Assembly: GCA_034406715.1 (NCBI GenBank)
Contig: CP137871.1
Span: 558,001-622,000 of the forward strand
DNA from: Rhodotorula mucilaginosa
Lineage: Eukaryota > Basidiomycota > Microbotryomycetes > Sporidiobolales > Sporidiobolaceae
Reading direction: 5' to 3'
Length of the DNA stretch: 64,000 nucleotides
The notes beneath the pieces were generated by a model. The model did no database searches, was not told the origin of the DNA, and saw nothing but the letters and a program-made list of their open reading frames with translations. The translations under genes and the position numbers were made by a program. Positions 21,232-32,593 of this stretch are shown piece by piece (the first letter of the stretch is position 1; every line of letters begins with the position of its first letter).

Positions 21232-22909
21232 CTATTCTGGGCAACTTCTACTGATCTCGGCCGTCTTGTGCGGCAATCCGCAGACTGTCTCGATCCGTTC
21301 GAGGGCGATGTCGAGCTCCCTACCGGGGATGCAGAACGTGATGCGGAAGAACCCAGGATCCGCGCACGCGTAAGATGCACCCGGTCCGAGGTAGACGCCT
21401 CCGTCGACGAAGCGGTTGAGCAAGGCGACCTCGTCGTTTGCCTCTTTCCGAGCGGGTTCGCGGCCTCCCTTCTCGAGCTCGCGATCGTTCGTAACGGCTT
21501 CGAGGTGTTTTCGGAAGTCGACGAGGACGAAGTGCCCGGCGTTCGCGGGCGTGTAGGGGAGGTGGTGCGCTCGGAGCCACGAAGTTACGTATGTGTAGGC
21601 GCGGGAGAGCGCGCGCCGATTCTGGGCGAGGTAAGAAGGCAAGTCGTCCGAGGTCAAGAGGGCGGACCAGAGGATATCCTGTCAGCAACAGAGGAGAATT
21701 TCGTTTAGCTGGGTACTTTGAACGAACAACAACAGCCTGGGAAAAGCCCTGTACGACTCACCGACGGTGATCCCATCCTCATAGGCCTCGCTTTGGAAGC
21801 GATGGCCGACAAGAGCTTGTCGTTGTGTTGACAGACCATGGCGCCGGCGCGGAATCCGTTCGCGCCAAAGTCCTTGCTCATACCGTACAGGCACAAGATC
21901 CGCGCCGGGCTGCATCCCGCGTCCTTCTTGACGTCGAGCGATAGGATGCTCGTGAACGGGGGCGCGTCCGGAATGTCGGCTGACAACGAAAGGATTGAGA
22001 CTGAGCGCTTCGAGGGGATGTACAGAAGATCTGGAAGAGACTCACGGGCGTCGTACACCGAGTTGGCGTAAATTTCGTCCGAGACGAGGAACAGGTTCCA
22101 CCGCTGGGCGAGTCTGCAGTAAGCGAGCAGGACCTCGCGAGAGTAGCAGAAGCCGAGCGGGTTGTGCGGATTGGTGATGAGCACAGCGGTGATCTTTGGC
22201 TTGACGACGTCGCGCTCCCTCCGCTCCATCTCGGCGTCGAGGAGCTCGACTTCGGCGAGCGTGTTGCATTGTTCGCGCGGGACATGGACGCTCACGATTT
22301 GAACTTGGCTGTTGGCGTCGAGGTCGGGTCCGAACCCGTAGTAGTAAGGTGCCGAGACGAGCCATGCCTCGCCCGGGTCCGAAATGGCGGCCGCGATGTG
22401 CTCGATCATGGCACCGAGGCCGTTCGACGTGGCGATGTGCTTTGGGAGGACGGGCTCGAGCGGGTTGAAGTAAGTCTGGAAGTAGGTCGAGAGGGCCTTG
22501 AAGAGGCGGTCGCTGCCCAACACGCTGGTGCTGTAGGTCAAGTCGGTGTGCGTGATCCGAAGCGAGCCTGGCCGTTCCCAGAACCGGGCGAGATAGTCGT
22601 GCATGAGACTCTGTGCTCCGGTGCAGGCAGCGCGTTAGCCCGCCCAGGCGAGCAACAGAAGCTGCGTGCGTACACATACATTTTCGGCGAGTCCGGCATT
22701 GACGATCCCTTCCGGGTTCTCCTCGCTCCACTGGCGCCCAGGTCCCAATTCATGTGAGCGTCTCGAGGGGTCTTGGCTCGAGTAGGATAGACGGTGCTGC
22801 TGACCTGGTCCTTGACGGTTCTGGCCGTCGCCGCGGAGAGGGGCGATCTCGCGGCTGCGTCGAGGTAGGCGGTGGCCCTTTGGGAGAGCACAGGCTCAGT
22901 GCAGCTCAT
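21232..22909 (-). CDS. ACC-synthase-like PLP aminotransferase, copy B
   Basis: Paralogue of copy A with the same first four exons and phases: 22805-22909, 22680-22730, 22046-22610, 21762-21979. Its last exon, 21232-21678, is uninterrupted, giving 461 residues. It has the same signatures: EENPEGIVNAGLAEN, TNPHNPLGFCYSREVLLAYC, LVSDEIYANSVY, YGMSKDFGANGFRAG, and the end ISRSCPE shared with copy A. The closest similarity is in the PLP core; the first exons differ much more (CTEPVLSQRATAYL against SSSKLALSKRTTAQ). Its 5' end faces homoserine kinase across about 690 nt. The pair is a clear tandem duplication. The exon 4/5 boundary is uncertain by a nucleotide. Confidence 0.9.
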
Positions 22910-23596
22910 CCTCGGCTGTGGTGCAGAGCAGAGCAGAGCAAAGCAGGAGACCGCGTTGATTCATGATGGATGATCCAAGTGAGAACCGCACAGGTCATGC
23001 TCGTCAGTCGTCGTCGTGCGTCGAGTGCGAAGCCTCCCCTCATTCGCTCGAGCCAAAGTGCACAGGCAGCTGAAAAAGGCAGAGACCGGATCTAGCCCGT
23101 GTGCATACAGGGTGAGCACCGCCAGTGCCAGAGGTCTCTTCAGCTGTCACGCGCGCTCACCGGACAGTGCAGCCGAGCCAGCAGCAGCTCTCGCTCGCGA
23201 CTTGTTCGTCCTCGAGTACTTCCGACAGCCGTAGTCTGCTCTGCCGTTCAACCCGGCGAGCTCACACACTGCCTTGTCCGTGAGTCAACGCCTACGTGGA
23301 CGACGCCGACAGTCTGCTGGAGAAGAGGGAACGTCCAGGGAAACGCCCGAGTGGTTTTTGACTCTATCGCCGAATATCTCGTCCGGAGGGAACCACGCTC
23401 CCGTAGCGGGCGAGGAGGCATACGCCACGAGCTCATAGAAGCCAGAAGAGCTGACTTCCTTCGCCCTTGAACGCAGCCCGCTTCCCCTCCCTTTTCTTCG
23501 GGTGAGTCCGCGCCCTCTTGCTCGAAAAAACAACCCGCTCACTTTCCGCCCACGCAGACAGCCCTTGATCTGCGATCCAACTCGCATCTTCGAGCC
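22910..23596. promoter_or_regulatory. divergent promoter region, aminotransferase B / homoserine kinase
   Basis: 687 nt between two head-to-head starts; both promoters must lie here. No ORF is supported. It contains a short AGAGC-type repeat (about 22928-22942) and pyrimidine-rich stretches before the kinase ATG. Confidence 0.55.
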
Positions 23597-24944
23597 ATGT
23601 TTCACGCCGCACCAACTGCAGGCCAGCGCCGCGTGAGTCGCTGCTCCCACCCACCGCGGTAACTCGCCTTCTTCTCCCGTGTTTTGACACAGATGCGAAC
23701 CCACACAGTGGACCATCCGCGTGCCCGCTTCCTCCGCCAATATCGGCCCGGGTTTCGACGTCCTCGGCCTCGCCCTCTCGCGACACCTGACCCTCCGCGT
23801 CTCGCTCTCGCCGTGCCCCGAATCGGACAGCAAGGTCACCCTCTCTTACCACGGCGAAGGCGCCACCGACGCCCCGACCGACCCGTACAAGAACCTGATC
23901 ACCCGCGTCGCGCTCTACGTCCTCCTCTCGCACCGGTTGACCTTCCCCGCCGCGCACGTCACGGTCGAGATCGACAACCAGGTCCCGTTCGGACGCGGGA
24001 TGGGCTCGTCCGCAGCGGCCGTCGTCGCTGGCGTCTTGCTCGGAGACGCCCTCGGAGACCTCAACCTGTCCCAAGAGCGGGTCAAGGACTATGCCCTCAT
24101 GGTCGAACGGCACCCGGACAACATCACCGCCGCCCTCTGCGGCGGCTTCACCGGGTCGTTCCTCCGCATGCTCGAACCTTCAGAGCTCTCGCCCGCCGCC
24201 ATCCCGCTCGCAGAAGTCTTGCCCGCTTACCCTGCAAACGCCGGTCCGCCTCAACCGGGCGACGAGCTGCCGCCTCAGCCGCCGCGCAACGTCGGACGCC
24301 ACGTCCGCTACGGCTTCTCGAAAGACATTGGTGTCGTCGTCGCCGTACCCAAGTTCGAGGTCGAGACGGCAAAGGCTCGTGGTGCCTTGCCGGACAGCTA
24401 TCCGCGTCAGGACGTGGTGAGTGGCGACCGCGACGTGTTGTCGTCAAGGGCACTTGGCTGATTCTCAGCGCTTGATCTCCTCAGGTCTTCAACTTGCAAC
24501 GGCTGGCGGTCCTGACGGCGTCTCTCGGAGCTTCGCCGCTGGACCCGAACGTCATCTGGGAAGCGATGCGAGACAAGGTTCACCAGCCGCAGCGAGAAGG
24601 ACTAGTGAGTTGTGTTTTCGTCTCTCGATCGCGAGGCTTGTCCGCTTAACTCAACACCCCTTTCTCCCTGGACTCAGATCCCGGGACTGAGCAAGATCGT
24701 CAACACCATGACGCCGTCCACCCACCCTGGCCTGCTCGGGATCTGCCTCTCCGGCGCAGGTCCGACCATCCTCGCCCTTGTTTCAAACGAAGGCGCCGGC
24801 AAGGTCGCTCCCGGTCAGGCGACCCCGCAGATGGAAGCCGTCGGGGAAGCGATCAAGGAGCTGTGGAAGCAGGAAGGGATCGAGGTCGAGTGGCTCGCGC
24901 TCGAGGTGGACGACAAGGGCGCGACACTCGAGGAGCACAAGTAA
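23597..24944 (+). CDS. THR1: homoserine kinase
   Basis: GHMP kinase that phosphorylates L-homoserine with ATP, the penultimate step of threonine synthesis. Exons 23597-23632, 23709-24416, 24485-24604 and 24678-24944 give 376 residues. Visible motifs are VPASSANIGPGFDVLGLAL near the N-terminus, the ATP-binding PFGRGMGSSAAAVVAG, ERHPDNITAALCGGFTGSF, and the C-terminal GHMP motif LLGICLSGAGPTILAL. The first exon codes only 12 residues (MFHAAPTAGQRR), and the intron joins it directly to WTIRVPASS. The length is close to the yeast enzyme. The loop AEVLPAYPANAG followed by a Pro-rich insert is somewhat longer than in yeast. The gene sits beside two ACC-synthase-like genes, which use the related sulfur/aspartate amino-acid branch if they act on SAM. 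Confidence 0.96.
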
Positions 24945-27659
24945 CGTTACACGTTCGCCGGCCCGCGCGCGTGTATGCCCGCTCAGCTTCCTTGATAGAA
25001 GTGACTCGCAACTCAAGATCTTATGCAGAAGGCTCCTCCCGAGTCCCAGCAGCTGGACCGACGGAAAGCTCCTTTCACATCGAGGGAGGTACGCCTTGCG
25101 GCCTGGCAGAATGGCTTCTGTATGCTTTCCCAGCTCTCCATCGTGAACCAGACATGGTCAAACGTCGACTACATATACGAGTCTGTCGCGGGATCGTATA
25201 GCCCGCTCGCGCCGCGTGTTTACGCACCAGCCACTCAGAAGCACCACGCGCTCGTACGACTGCTGCGGGTGTGCGGACGCTCCGTGAAAATCTTTATGGA
25301 CGATCTCGGGCAGTGTCACCGTCTTGGCCACGCTTGCCACGCATGTATGCACGCGGGAGCAACGAGAGCGTCCGCGGACAACCCGACGAGAGAAGGACCT
25401 TCTCAACGTCCCGACGACAAGGGTTAAACTCTTGCATACGGTCGCACTGTGGTTCTTGGACGACCTGGACCAAGGGACACATGTCCCTCCATCCAGCTAC
25501 GATCAACTCCGGACTCCTCCGGAAGGTCCCGCTGCCTCAACAAGCTGTCCTCCCTCTGCCCAAACATCAGCCTCCGGACGAGGTTCGAGCGACGCGACGA
25601 ATGGGGACGTCGCGACTGTATGCGTCGGAGGGACGCTCTCGCCGCGGGGGAGGCAAAAGGCGCGCAAACACGGACACGGAGCGTCGAGCGAACGAAGAGG
25701 AAGGAAAAAGAAGTCAGCGTTCGTCGTTCGCTCGCTGAGCTTCTTCTTCGCTCTGTCACCTCACCTTACGCTCTTCGCGACCCCCTTCACGCCCTTGCAC
25801 CCGCGCACTATAGCTTTACGAATCTGTTCACGAGCCGTTGTCCCTCTCGATTCAACGACCTGTGACCTTCCAACTCTTCACGACCCGACTCGCGAACGGT
25901 ACGCCAAGTCCGACGTCGCTCTCACGCCTTCACGACCACTTCGGCTCTTCGAACCAACCGCCAATCCCGCGGCTTTCGCCCGCCTGACCCTATACTTGTC
26001 GCTACGCCGCCCGAACCAGTCGTTTCGGCGCACCGACTCAGGAAAAGGTGAGACAGGGTTGCTGCCTTTCGTTCAGCCTATACCCATACTACGCGACGTC
26101 AGGCCGCTCGCATACAGTCCACACAAGAGGAGCTAACTACCCGTCGAGAAGCTCGAAGACTAGGCGCACGAGAGACCGAGTACTGACAAAATTTCGCCTT
26201 CGGACAGCAATCCTCCAGTTTCGCCGACTCGTGCCAGATCAACCTCCAGCTCCTCGCGAAGAGCTCGCAGGTATAAAGTTCCCGCGTACGTCAGAGATAC
26301 GTTACGAGCACTCCGAAAGGACAAAAGACTTGCTGGATGAACTGGCTCTAGTCCGAGCGCCTGCGACTGGATCGGATTCCGATTCATCGTCTTTGTCGCC
26401 GCACGCGCGCTCCGCGGCGGGCAGAGTGAGTGTCTGCAGCTCGCAGTTGGCCGGGGGCGCACGCGCACATACATTCGTCTCGGTGTTCCCGCTCTCCTCA
26501 ATATTTGACAGCGAGTACGGGCAATGTCGACTCCTGCACACCACTCGCGCTAGGAGCAGCTGTGCTCTGCAGCTGGCGGAGGTGCTGAGGGAGGCCGTGC
26601 AGATCAAGTCGGTCGCGGTGCGAAATGTCGCTTTACCACGCGTCTGGAGTAATCGAGGGGTCTCCGCTATCGCTTCGACCCTTCGCGGGGCAACCTCGCA
26701 CATATCTCCGGACCGATCGAAAACACCTGCGCTGACACGAAAGGGCGCTGGCGTGTGTGCTTGATGCAGGAATTCGAGTTGATCCGAACTTGACGAGAAG
26801 AAAGAACAAGCTCGAGTGCGTGTACAGTTTAGCTCGGATTCCGCATGCAGTGTAGCCCGAGTTTCGAGCGCTTGGAGCTCGAGTTCCGCACGCATTCAAC
26901 ACGACATTTCTGACCTTTCTTCCCCTTTGCCTCGAAGGTCCGATCACAAGCTTGCTGCAGGTGAGTTTATCTGCGACGCGCAAAGGAAGAATAAAGAGCT
27001 GGAATGATCGCCAGCTTCGAGCGCTGACCCTTCGCGAGGACGCGTCTGTGGCCGTGACCCAGCTGCAGAGAGCTTGCAGCCCAGTTCCAGCGATCACCTG
27101 TAAGTTACCCCAGCTGCGTGCCGACACGGGAAAGAAGGGACTCCAGAGTACAAAGAGAACCCCGCGTTCGAAAATCGAAATCGAAAAAAAGCGCGCGGCG
27201 CGTCAAAGGTGCGTCTCGAGCCGGCGTTGGCACCGGAGCATTTTCGCACGCGGCGCGCGACACTCACACTCTATGCTCACGGGCTCGCCCTCGCCGTCAC
27301 CCTTCCCTCCCATTGTCGTCTCATTTCTCTTTGGTCCTTCCGCTGGTTCTCGCATCCGGGGTTCTCGTCTCTCTTCTCTCGGCCACGCCTACACTCTCGC
27401 CTTGCATACCCGCCGTCGTCCTCCTCGTCTCTCGGCTTTCGTCAACAAACTTTTTTCCCAACTACCCGACACTCCTTCCTCGAGCTCGCCTCGATCTTCC
27501 AATCACGACCTCGACTACGCCTAGCACTGCCAGGCCTATATACCTTGTCCGCCCTGCCGCCATCACTGTCCGCCGTACACCTGGCCGCCGCAAGCTCGCC
27601 GCGACTACCCCGCACGCCGATTCCTGCAGCCGATCTCGTCGCCGCTCTCTCACACGACT
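24945..27659. other. 2.7-kb region without a recognisable gene, upstream of the G1 cyclin
   Basis: The longest non-coding stretch in the window. It starts with the THR1 3' end. Two pyrimidine-rich islands (about 25735-25870 and 27265-27480) resemble leader or start-site regions seen before other genes here. Two ACGCGT (MCB-like) sites occur at 26638-26643 and 27040-27045. Open frames up to about 270 codons cross it but show no motifs or plausible composition. It could be a long cyclin promoter/leader, a non-coding transcript, or both. Confidence 0.5.
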
Positions 27660-29472
27660 ATGAAGGTCCCGTCCGCCGCGGCTTTGCCAGCGACGCGTGT
27701 ATCTGCGTACCCGCGGAGACGATCGCCGGGCAACACGAGTGTGCGCTCTGCGTCGGCATCACCATCCGGCTCGAAACGGACTTCCCCCACTTCGGTCGAG
27801 ATGAAACGGCACGCGCAAATGTCGGACGCGCAGAGGCAGCTGTTCCCGCTCCTCGAGCACGAGTACCGCGAGGATGTACGCGTCTACATGTACGAGATGC
27901 AGGTCAGTCGCGCGCTCTCGCCTTCGCCGGACTGGTCCGGGGCGGTGGACCCTCGGACCCCATCACGCGAGGGGGAAAAAGACAAGGGGAACGCGACGAG
28001 CTGACTTTGGCCGTCATTCTACGCGTCTATGCAGACCAAAACGATGGCGAACGCTGAGCTCATCGACCAGCAACCCGAGCTGCGCTGGCACATGCGGTCG
28101 TACCTCGTCGACTTTCTCGTCGAGATTCACCTCCAGCACCGGCTCCGGCCCGAAACGCTCTACCTCGCGCTCAACATTGTCGACCGCTACATCTCGAAAC
28201 GAATCGTCTTCAAGAAGCACTACCAGCTGGTCGGCTGCGCCGCGCTCTGGATCGCCGCCAAGTTCGAGGACGCAAAGGACCGCGTTCCGACGCTGCCGGA
28301 GCTCGTCGAAATGTGCTGCAACGCGTACGACGAGAAGGCGTTCGTCCAGATGGAGCGACACGTCTTGCAGACGATCCAGTGGGCCGTCGGGCACCCCAGT
28401 GCCGAAGCGTGGCTCCGTCTCGCCTGCGTGACCGGCTCGCTCGAAGACGCGCGGACCCAGCACCTCGCCCGCTTCCTCATGGAGTTGACGCTCTTCCACC
28501 GCGAGTTCATCCAATTCTACGCGTCAGATCTCTCGCTCGCGTCTCTCCTGCTCGCACGGCATATGCTCGGCAAATCGCGACGCGTAGGTCTCCCCCTTCC
28601 TCTTTTTTTTCTGCAGCCCCACTTGCGACAAAAAGCGCGTCCTCCCGATCGAAACTCTCCGAGACTAACTCGCACTGTTCTTGCAGCCGCACGATGAATC
28701 CGAACCGGTCTTGCGTGTCATGCTCATGCTCGACGAGTTGCTCGGCGAGCACCTCGAGGAAGTGTCGCCGGTCGTGCTGAAAAAGGTAAATTGGCCGGAT
28801 CCGGATCTTCCGCTCGCGTGCGCCGCCTTCTTCGATTCCATCGGAAGCTGACCCGTCTTATCACTATTTTTTCAGTACTCGTGGGCTTGCTACTCTCGCG
28901 CCTCGACCTTTGCGCGCGAGTGGTACCTCTGCGGTCGTCGTCTCGCGTTGCCCGAATATCTTTCGCCATCGGTTCCGGTCACGCCGTCGCGCCCTCTCGC
29001 GCGGTCCGCTTCGTCCGCTTCTACCTCGTCTTCTTCTGTGCGCGACTACGGCTCGACGCCGTCGTCTCAGCGCTCCGACGCGACGTGCGACACGGCGTTC
29101 ACCTCGGACGAGGAGAGCGAAGGCGACGACGACGATTGCCGCGACGACGACGAGGATGACGACGACGACGAGCCGCTGACGCCGCATACGCCGTTGACCC
29201 CCTTTGTCACGGCGCCGACGACGTCTGATGCCATGGCGGCGGCGGCGGTTGCGGCGGCACAGGCCATGCACATCGGCAAGGAGAACCACTTGCCGGTGCA
29301 AGCCAAGGCGATTCCGATCCGCGGCCTCGCCGTCTCTGCATCGAGGCAGCCCCTCGAGCAAGCGCGCTGGGAGCAACAACAACCATCGGTCGCCTACGCC
29401 GCGCCGTACCCTCAACCGATGTCGTCTTCGCCTCCCGCCTCGTCGCCAAGTCACCGCGCCCACTGTTCATAA
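27660..29472 (+). CDS. G1/S-type cyclin
   Basis: Regulatory subunit of a cyclin-dependent kinase. Exons 27660-27902, 28035-28583, 28687-28785 and 28876-29472 give 495 residues. The cyclin box is unmistakable: RSYLVDFLVEIHLQHRLRPE, LYLALNIVDRYISKR, YQLVGCAALWIAAKFEDAKD, PTLPELVEMC, FVQMERHVLQTIQW. The second fold follows (LARFLMELTLFHREFIQFYA) and ends with SWACYSRASTFAREWY. The arrangement resembles basidiomycete Cln1-type cyclins rather than mitotic Clb proteins. The tail is long and disordered, with an acidic Asp/Glu run (29105-29175), several TP sites (LTPHTPLTP) that fit regulated turnover, and a KEN tripeptide at 29279-29287. A very long non-coding region lies upstream. Confidence 0.92.
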
Positions 29473-30063
29473 ATCTGCGCGACAACGGCTTTCGCCCCGC
29501 CTTTCTTCAGCTTCTCGTCATCACAGCATGTGGCTCTCAGTTCATCCTCTCGGTTCACCGACCCGCCCAGCGCGGCGTCGGCGTGTGTCGCATCTCGGCC
29601 TCCAGCATACCTCAAAGAGCCTCCCCGTTGCCCGTCTGTTTCTCCTCCTCTCATCTACCCTGTTGACAGTTCATACCTTCCTCGCCTCTCTTCCTCGAGA
29701 GAGAGAGAGGCACATTCATCGAGATACCCGGCCTCTCTGGCTGCATATACCTTTTTCCTGCTCCCATTCAACCCAACTCGCATACAAATTCCCCTTTCAA
29801 CCCCCATCGCCGCTGGTGCTCACCACCTCGAGCCTCCAACTCTGCAAACCTTGTCTATCCCGCTTAAACCCCGCCACCCTCGTCGCTCGAGGTTCTCTAG
29901 CTTACCCCATGACCTTGACGTAGAAAAGAGTCGTCCAGACCGTCTGCACAAAGCCAGTCACGAAACATTGTCTGTGCCTGCGGATTGAAGCAAGAGCGAG
30001 AAACCGAGGGTGTAGGTATGTATGGAAAGCGGATGTTTCGACAATGTGCAAAAGGAAAGCTCG
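29473..30063. other. convergent 3' region between cyclin and RPC4 genes
   Basis: 591 nt, strongly pyrimidine-rich on the plus strand (about 29560-29900) with a short GA tract at 29698-29711. Probably the long cyclin 3' UTR. No gene seen. Confidence 0.5.
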
Positions 30064-32593
30064 CTACCGCCTCGGCGCTGCCGTCCCCTCGCGCTTCTTG
30101 GCAATCGCCGCCGCCCGGTTGGCCTTTTCGAGCTTGGCCCTGCGCTCCGCCTCCTTCTCGGCGCGCTCCTCCTGGCCGACCTTGTCGAGTAGGTCCTGCA
30201 TGTCGGGCACGACGATGAATTTCTTCGACGTCTGCCCGAGTAGGACGAGCGAGTCGGCCGGGATCTCTTGCGCCGGTTTCTTCTTCTTCTTCATCTTCGC
30301 CTCCTTCTCGTCTTTGCGAGCCTGCTTCTTCTCCCGACGCGTCCTCTTCTCTTCGTCGGCCGAGTCTTTGCCGTCGAGGTCGGACAGGGACGAGATCGAA
30401 GACCTGCTGACGTCCGAATCCGAATCCGAAGCCTCCGAGGCCGAGTCTGAAGACTCGTGACGAGATTTGGACCCGTTCGTCCCCGACGCTGTGGCGGGTC
30501 GCTTGGAAGGGTGGTCGAGGACGGCAATCTCTTGCAGGAAGGAAGGTTGCGCGGCGGGGAGGACCTGCATGAAAAACAAGGATCAGAGGGTGGACGGCGA
30601 CGGGGAGAGTCCACAGGGCTGGGCGAGACTGACCTCGTAGCGCAAGTCGCCAGCGAGTCGGAGAGTGACTTTGCCACTCTGGTGCACGCACAGCTCTCCG
30701 ATCCTGCCCGCATGCTCGCTCCACCGCGCCGCCTTTTCCTGCATCGTACCGAACCGGCCCCATGGTGGCGGTGCCGCCTTCCTGCGCGGCGGAGGCGCAT
30801 CCGGGTCGCCTTTAACGCCGGCGCCGTCGGCGAGGGAAAGGTCGGCGAGAGAAGAGGTGGTGCCTGGCTCCTTCTTAGATTTGGACGACGGGACAAAGTT
30901 AGGGAATCGACGCGGGAACTGGAACATGTACAGCTCGCCGCGCGCTTCCGGCTGTTGACAGGACAACGTCAAGAAACGCACTGTCAGCTTGTTTGCTAAG
31001 AGGAAGAAACTGGAGCCAGGATCTCGAGCGGGACTTGCCGCCAGGTCAAACGCCTCGCTCAGGATAATCTCCTTCTTCTCCTCCTGTTCCAGGTCTCGCA
31101 AGTCCTTGGCTTCCTTCTCCTCGTCGACGCTGAACAAGGCAAGAGACCCTTCTTTCGAGTCGATCGGCGCCGGAGTCGCGGTCGCAGAGGTCGGCATGGA
31201 CTCGTCGCCCGGTTCCGGTTTCACGCCCGCGAGCGCGCCTTCCGATTTCGCCTTCTCGCGGGCTGCAGTCAAAGAAGCCGAGCGTTAGATTTGAGCTGCT
31301 GTCATGAGAGGAAGAGCAATGGTTTCGCGCCCCCGCAGGGTGAAAGAGGGTAGATCTCGATCAAGAGACTCGCCTTCCTTCTTCAAGCGTTCCGTCTTTC
31401 GCGCCTGCAACCTCCGAATCTTGGTCCTGACCACTTTCGGATCCCTCGGCAACGTCAACGGCGGCAAAGTGGTATCGTCCGGGCTCGTGACGGTCCCGAT
31501 ATCGTTCAAATCGACCGCCTTGAACCGGAGCGCGCCCGACCCTTCGTCGAGCAACGGGTCATCGTCGACTTCGAGGTCGGACGCGTCGGAGTCGGCGTCG
31601 AGCATTTGATTGAGGGTGCCGGCGCGCGAGGCGGCCATGACGGCCGCGCCGGACGAACCGCCGGCGGCGGGACGGGCACCCCAGGCTCGTGCTGCGTGGT
31701 TGTTCGCATCCAGGGAGGTTGAACAGGGCAACAAAAAGGAGGTCGAATCAGTAAGTAGGCATTTGAGGCCGGAAGGCGAGAGTTTGAACCGACTCACGCG
31801 GACCTCCGGGACCTTGAGCCATTGGACCACTGGCCGTCATTTCGAGTTCCTGACGCGGTCGGGGCGCACGCGGCGGACGCTTTCCTCGGAAGTTGTTGCC
31901 GTCCTCCTGCAACAGTCACACACGTATCAGGAATTGGGGGTTTTTTGCTGACCGAACCGCGACTAGGATCAGGGCGGAGGGGAGGGCTCACCATTTTGAC
32001 GTCTCTGTGAGGGATGACACGGGCAAATGTCAGCAGGCTGTTTCACAGGAACTTTCCAAGCAGGCTGGCTCGGCGAGACTGGAAAAGAGGCAAAGAACGC
32101 ACTCATCGTCAGAGACTTCGAGGGCCTTGTCCCTGCGCTTCATGTTGGGCTTGAATTTCGCCTTGCCGGAGCTCGTTCCCGCGTTGGCGGACGGCCTGAA
32201 CTCGCTCGTGCTGCCGAGCAAACCTCCAACAGGTCGTTCGCGCATCGTTCCGACCCCGGGCGGGCCGATCGAGGGCGTCCTGGCCAAGAGGCCGACACTC
32301 GGTGCGCGAGTCGAACCGACCCCGACGGAGGGGACCCTGCGAACGCCGGCTGCTGCGCGGGCTGGTTTGTCGCCGCTGCCCCTGCTTGCTGCGTCGTTCG
32401 GTGCATCATCTGTCGCGCCCGGAGGCGGGGCTGGGGTCGATTCGGCGGTGCTGGAAGCGCGCGACGAAGCGGCGGAGCGTTCAGGCGCCGGAGAAGGCGA
32501 CGGTCCTGCTCCTCCTGCGGCGGTGACGGCTGCTGCGCCTGACAGAGTCTGGGCGGCTACGCGGCGCCCCCTGCCTCTGCCTCTGCCCGACAT
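30064..32593 (-). CDS. RPC53: RNA polymerase III subunit RPC53/RPC4
   Basis: Subunit of the C37/C53 heterodimer acting in Pol III initiation and termination. Exons (minus): 32103-32593, 31992-32004, 31798-31906, 31374-31691, 31039-31262, 30634-30951, 30064-30564, giving 657 residues with all phases closing. Family hallmarks are KFKPNMKRR after a disordered RGRGRG N-terminus; LYMFQFPRRFPNF; RIGELCVHQSGKVTLRLAGD; PSFLQEIAVLD; and KKFIVVPDMQDLL near the end. It is longer than yeast C53 (about 420 aa), partly from a Ser/Asp then Lys/Arg-rich insert between the last two motifs. Two introns appear to use GC donors (31263-31373 and 30952-31038); the second is also open in frame and might be coding. 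One exon is 13 nt. Confidence 0.9.

Noticed and set aside
25324-26764. Open frames of about 240-270 codons in the cyclin upstream region
   Set aside because: Composition is that of translated non-coding DNA and several overlapping frames are equally open; no domain, no supporting splice pattern.
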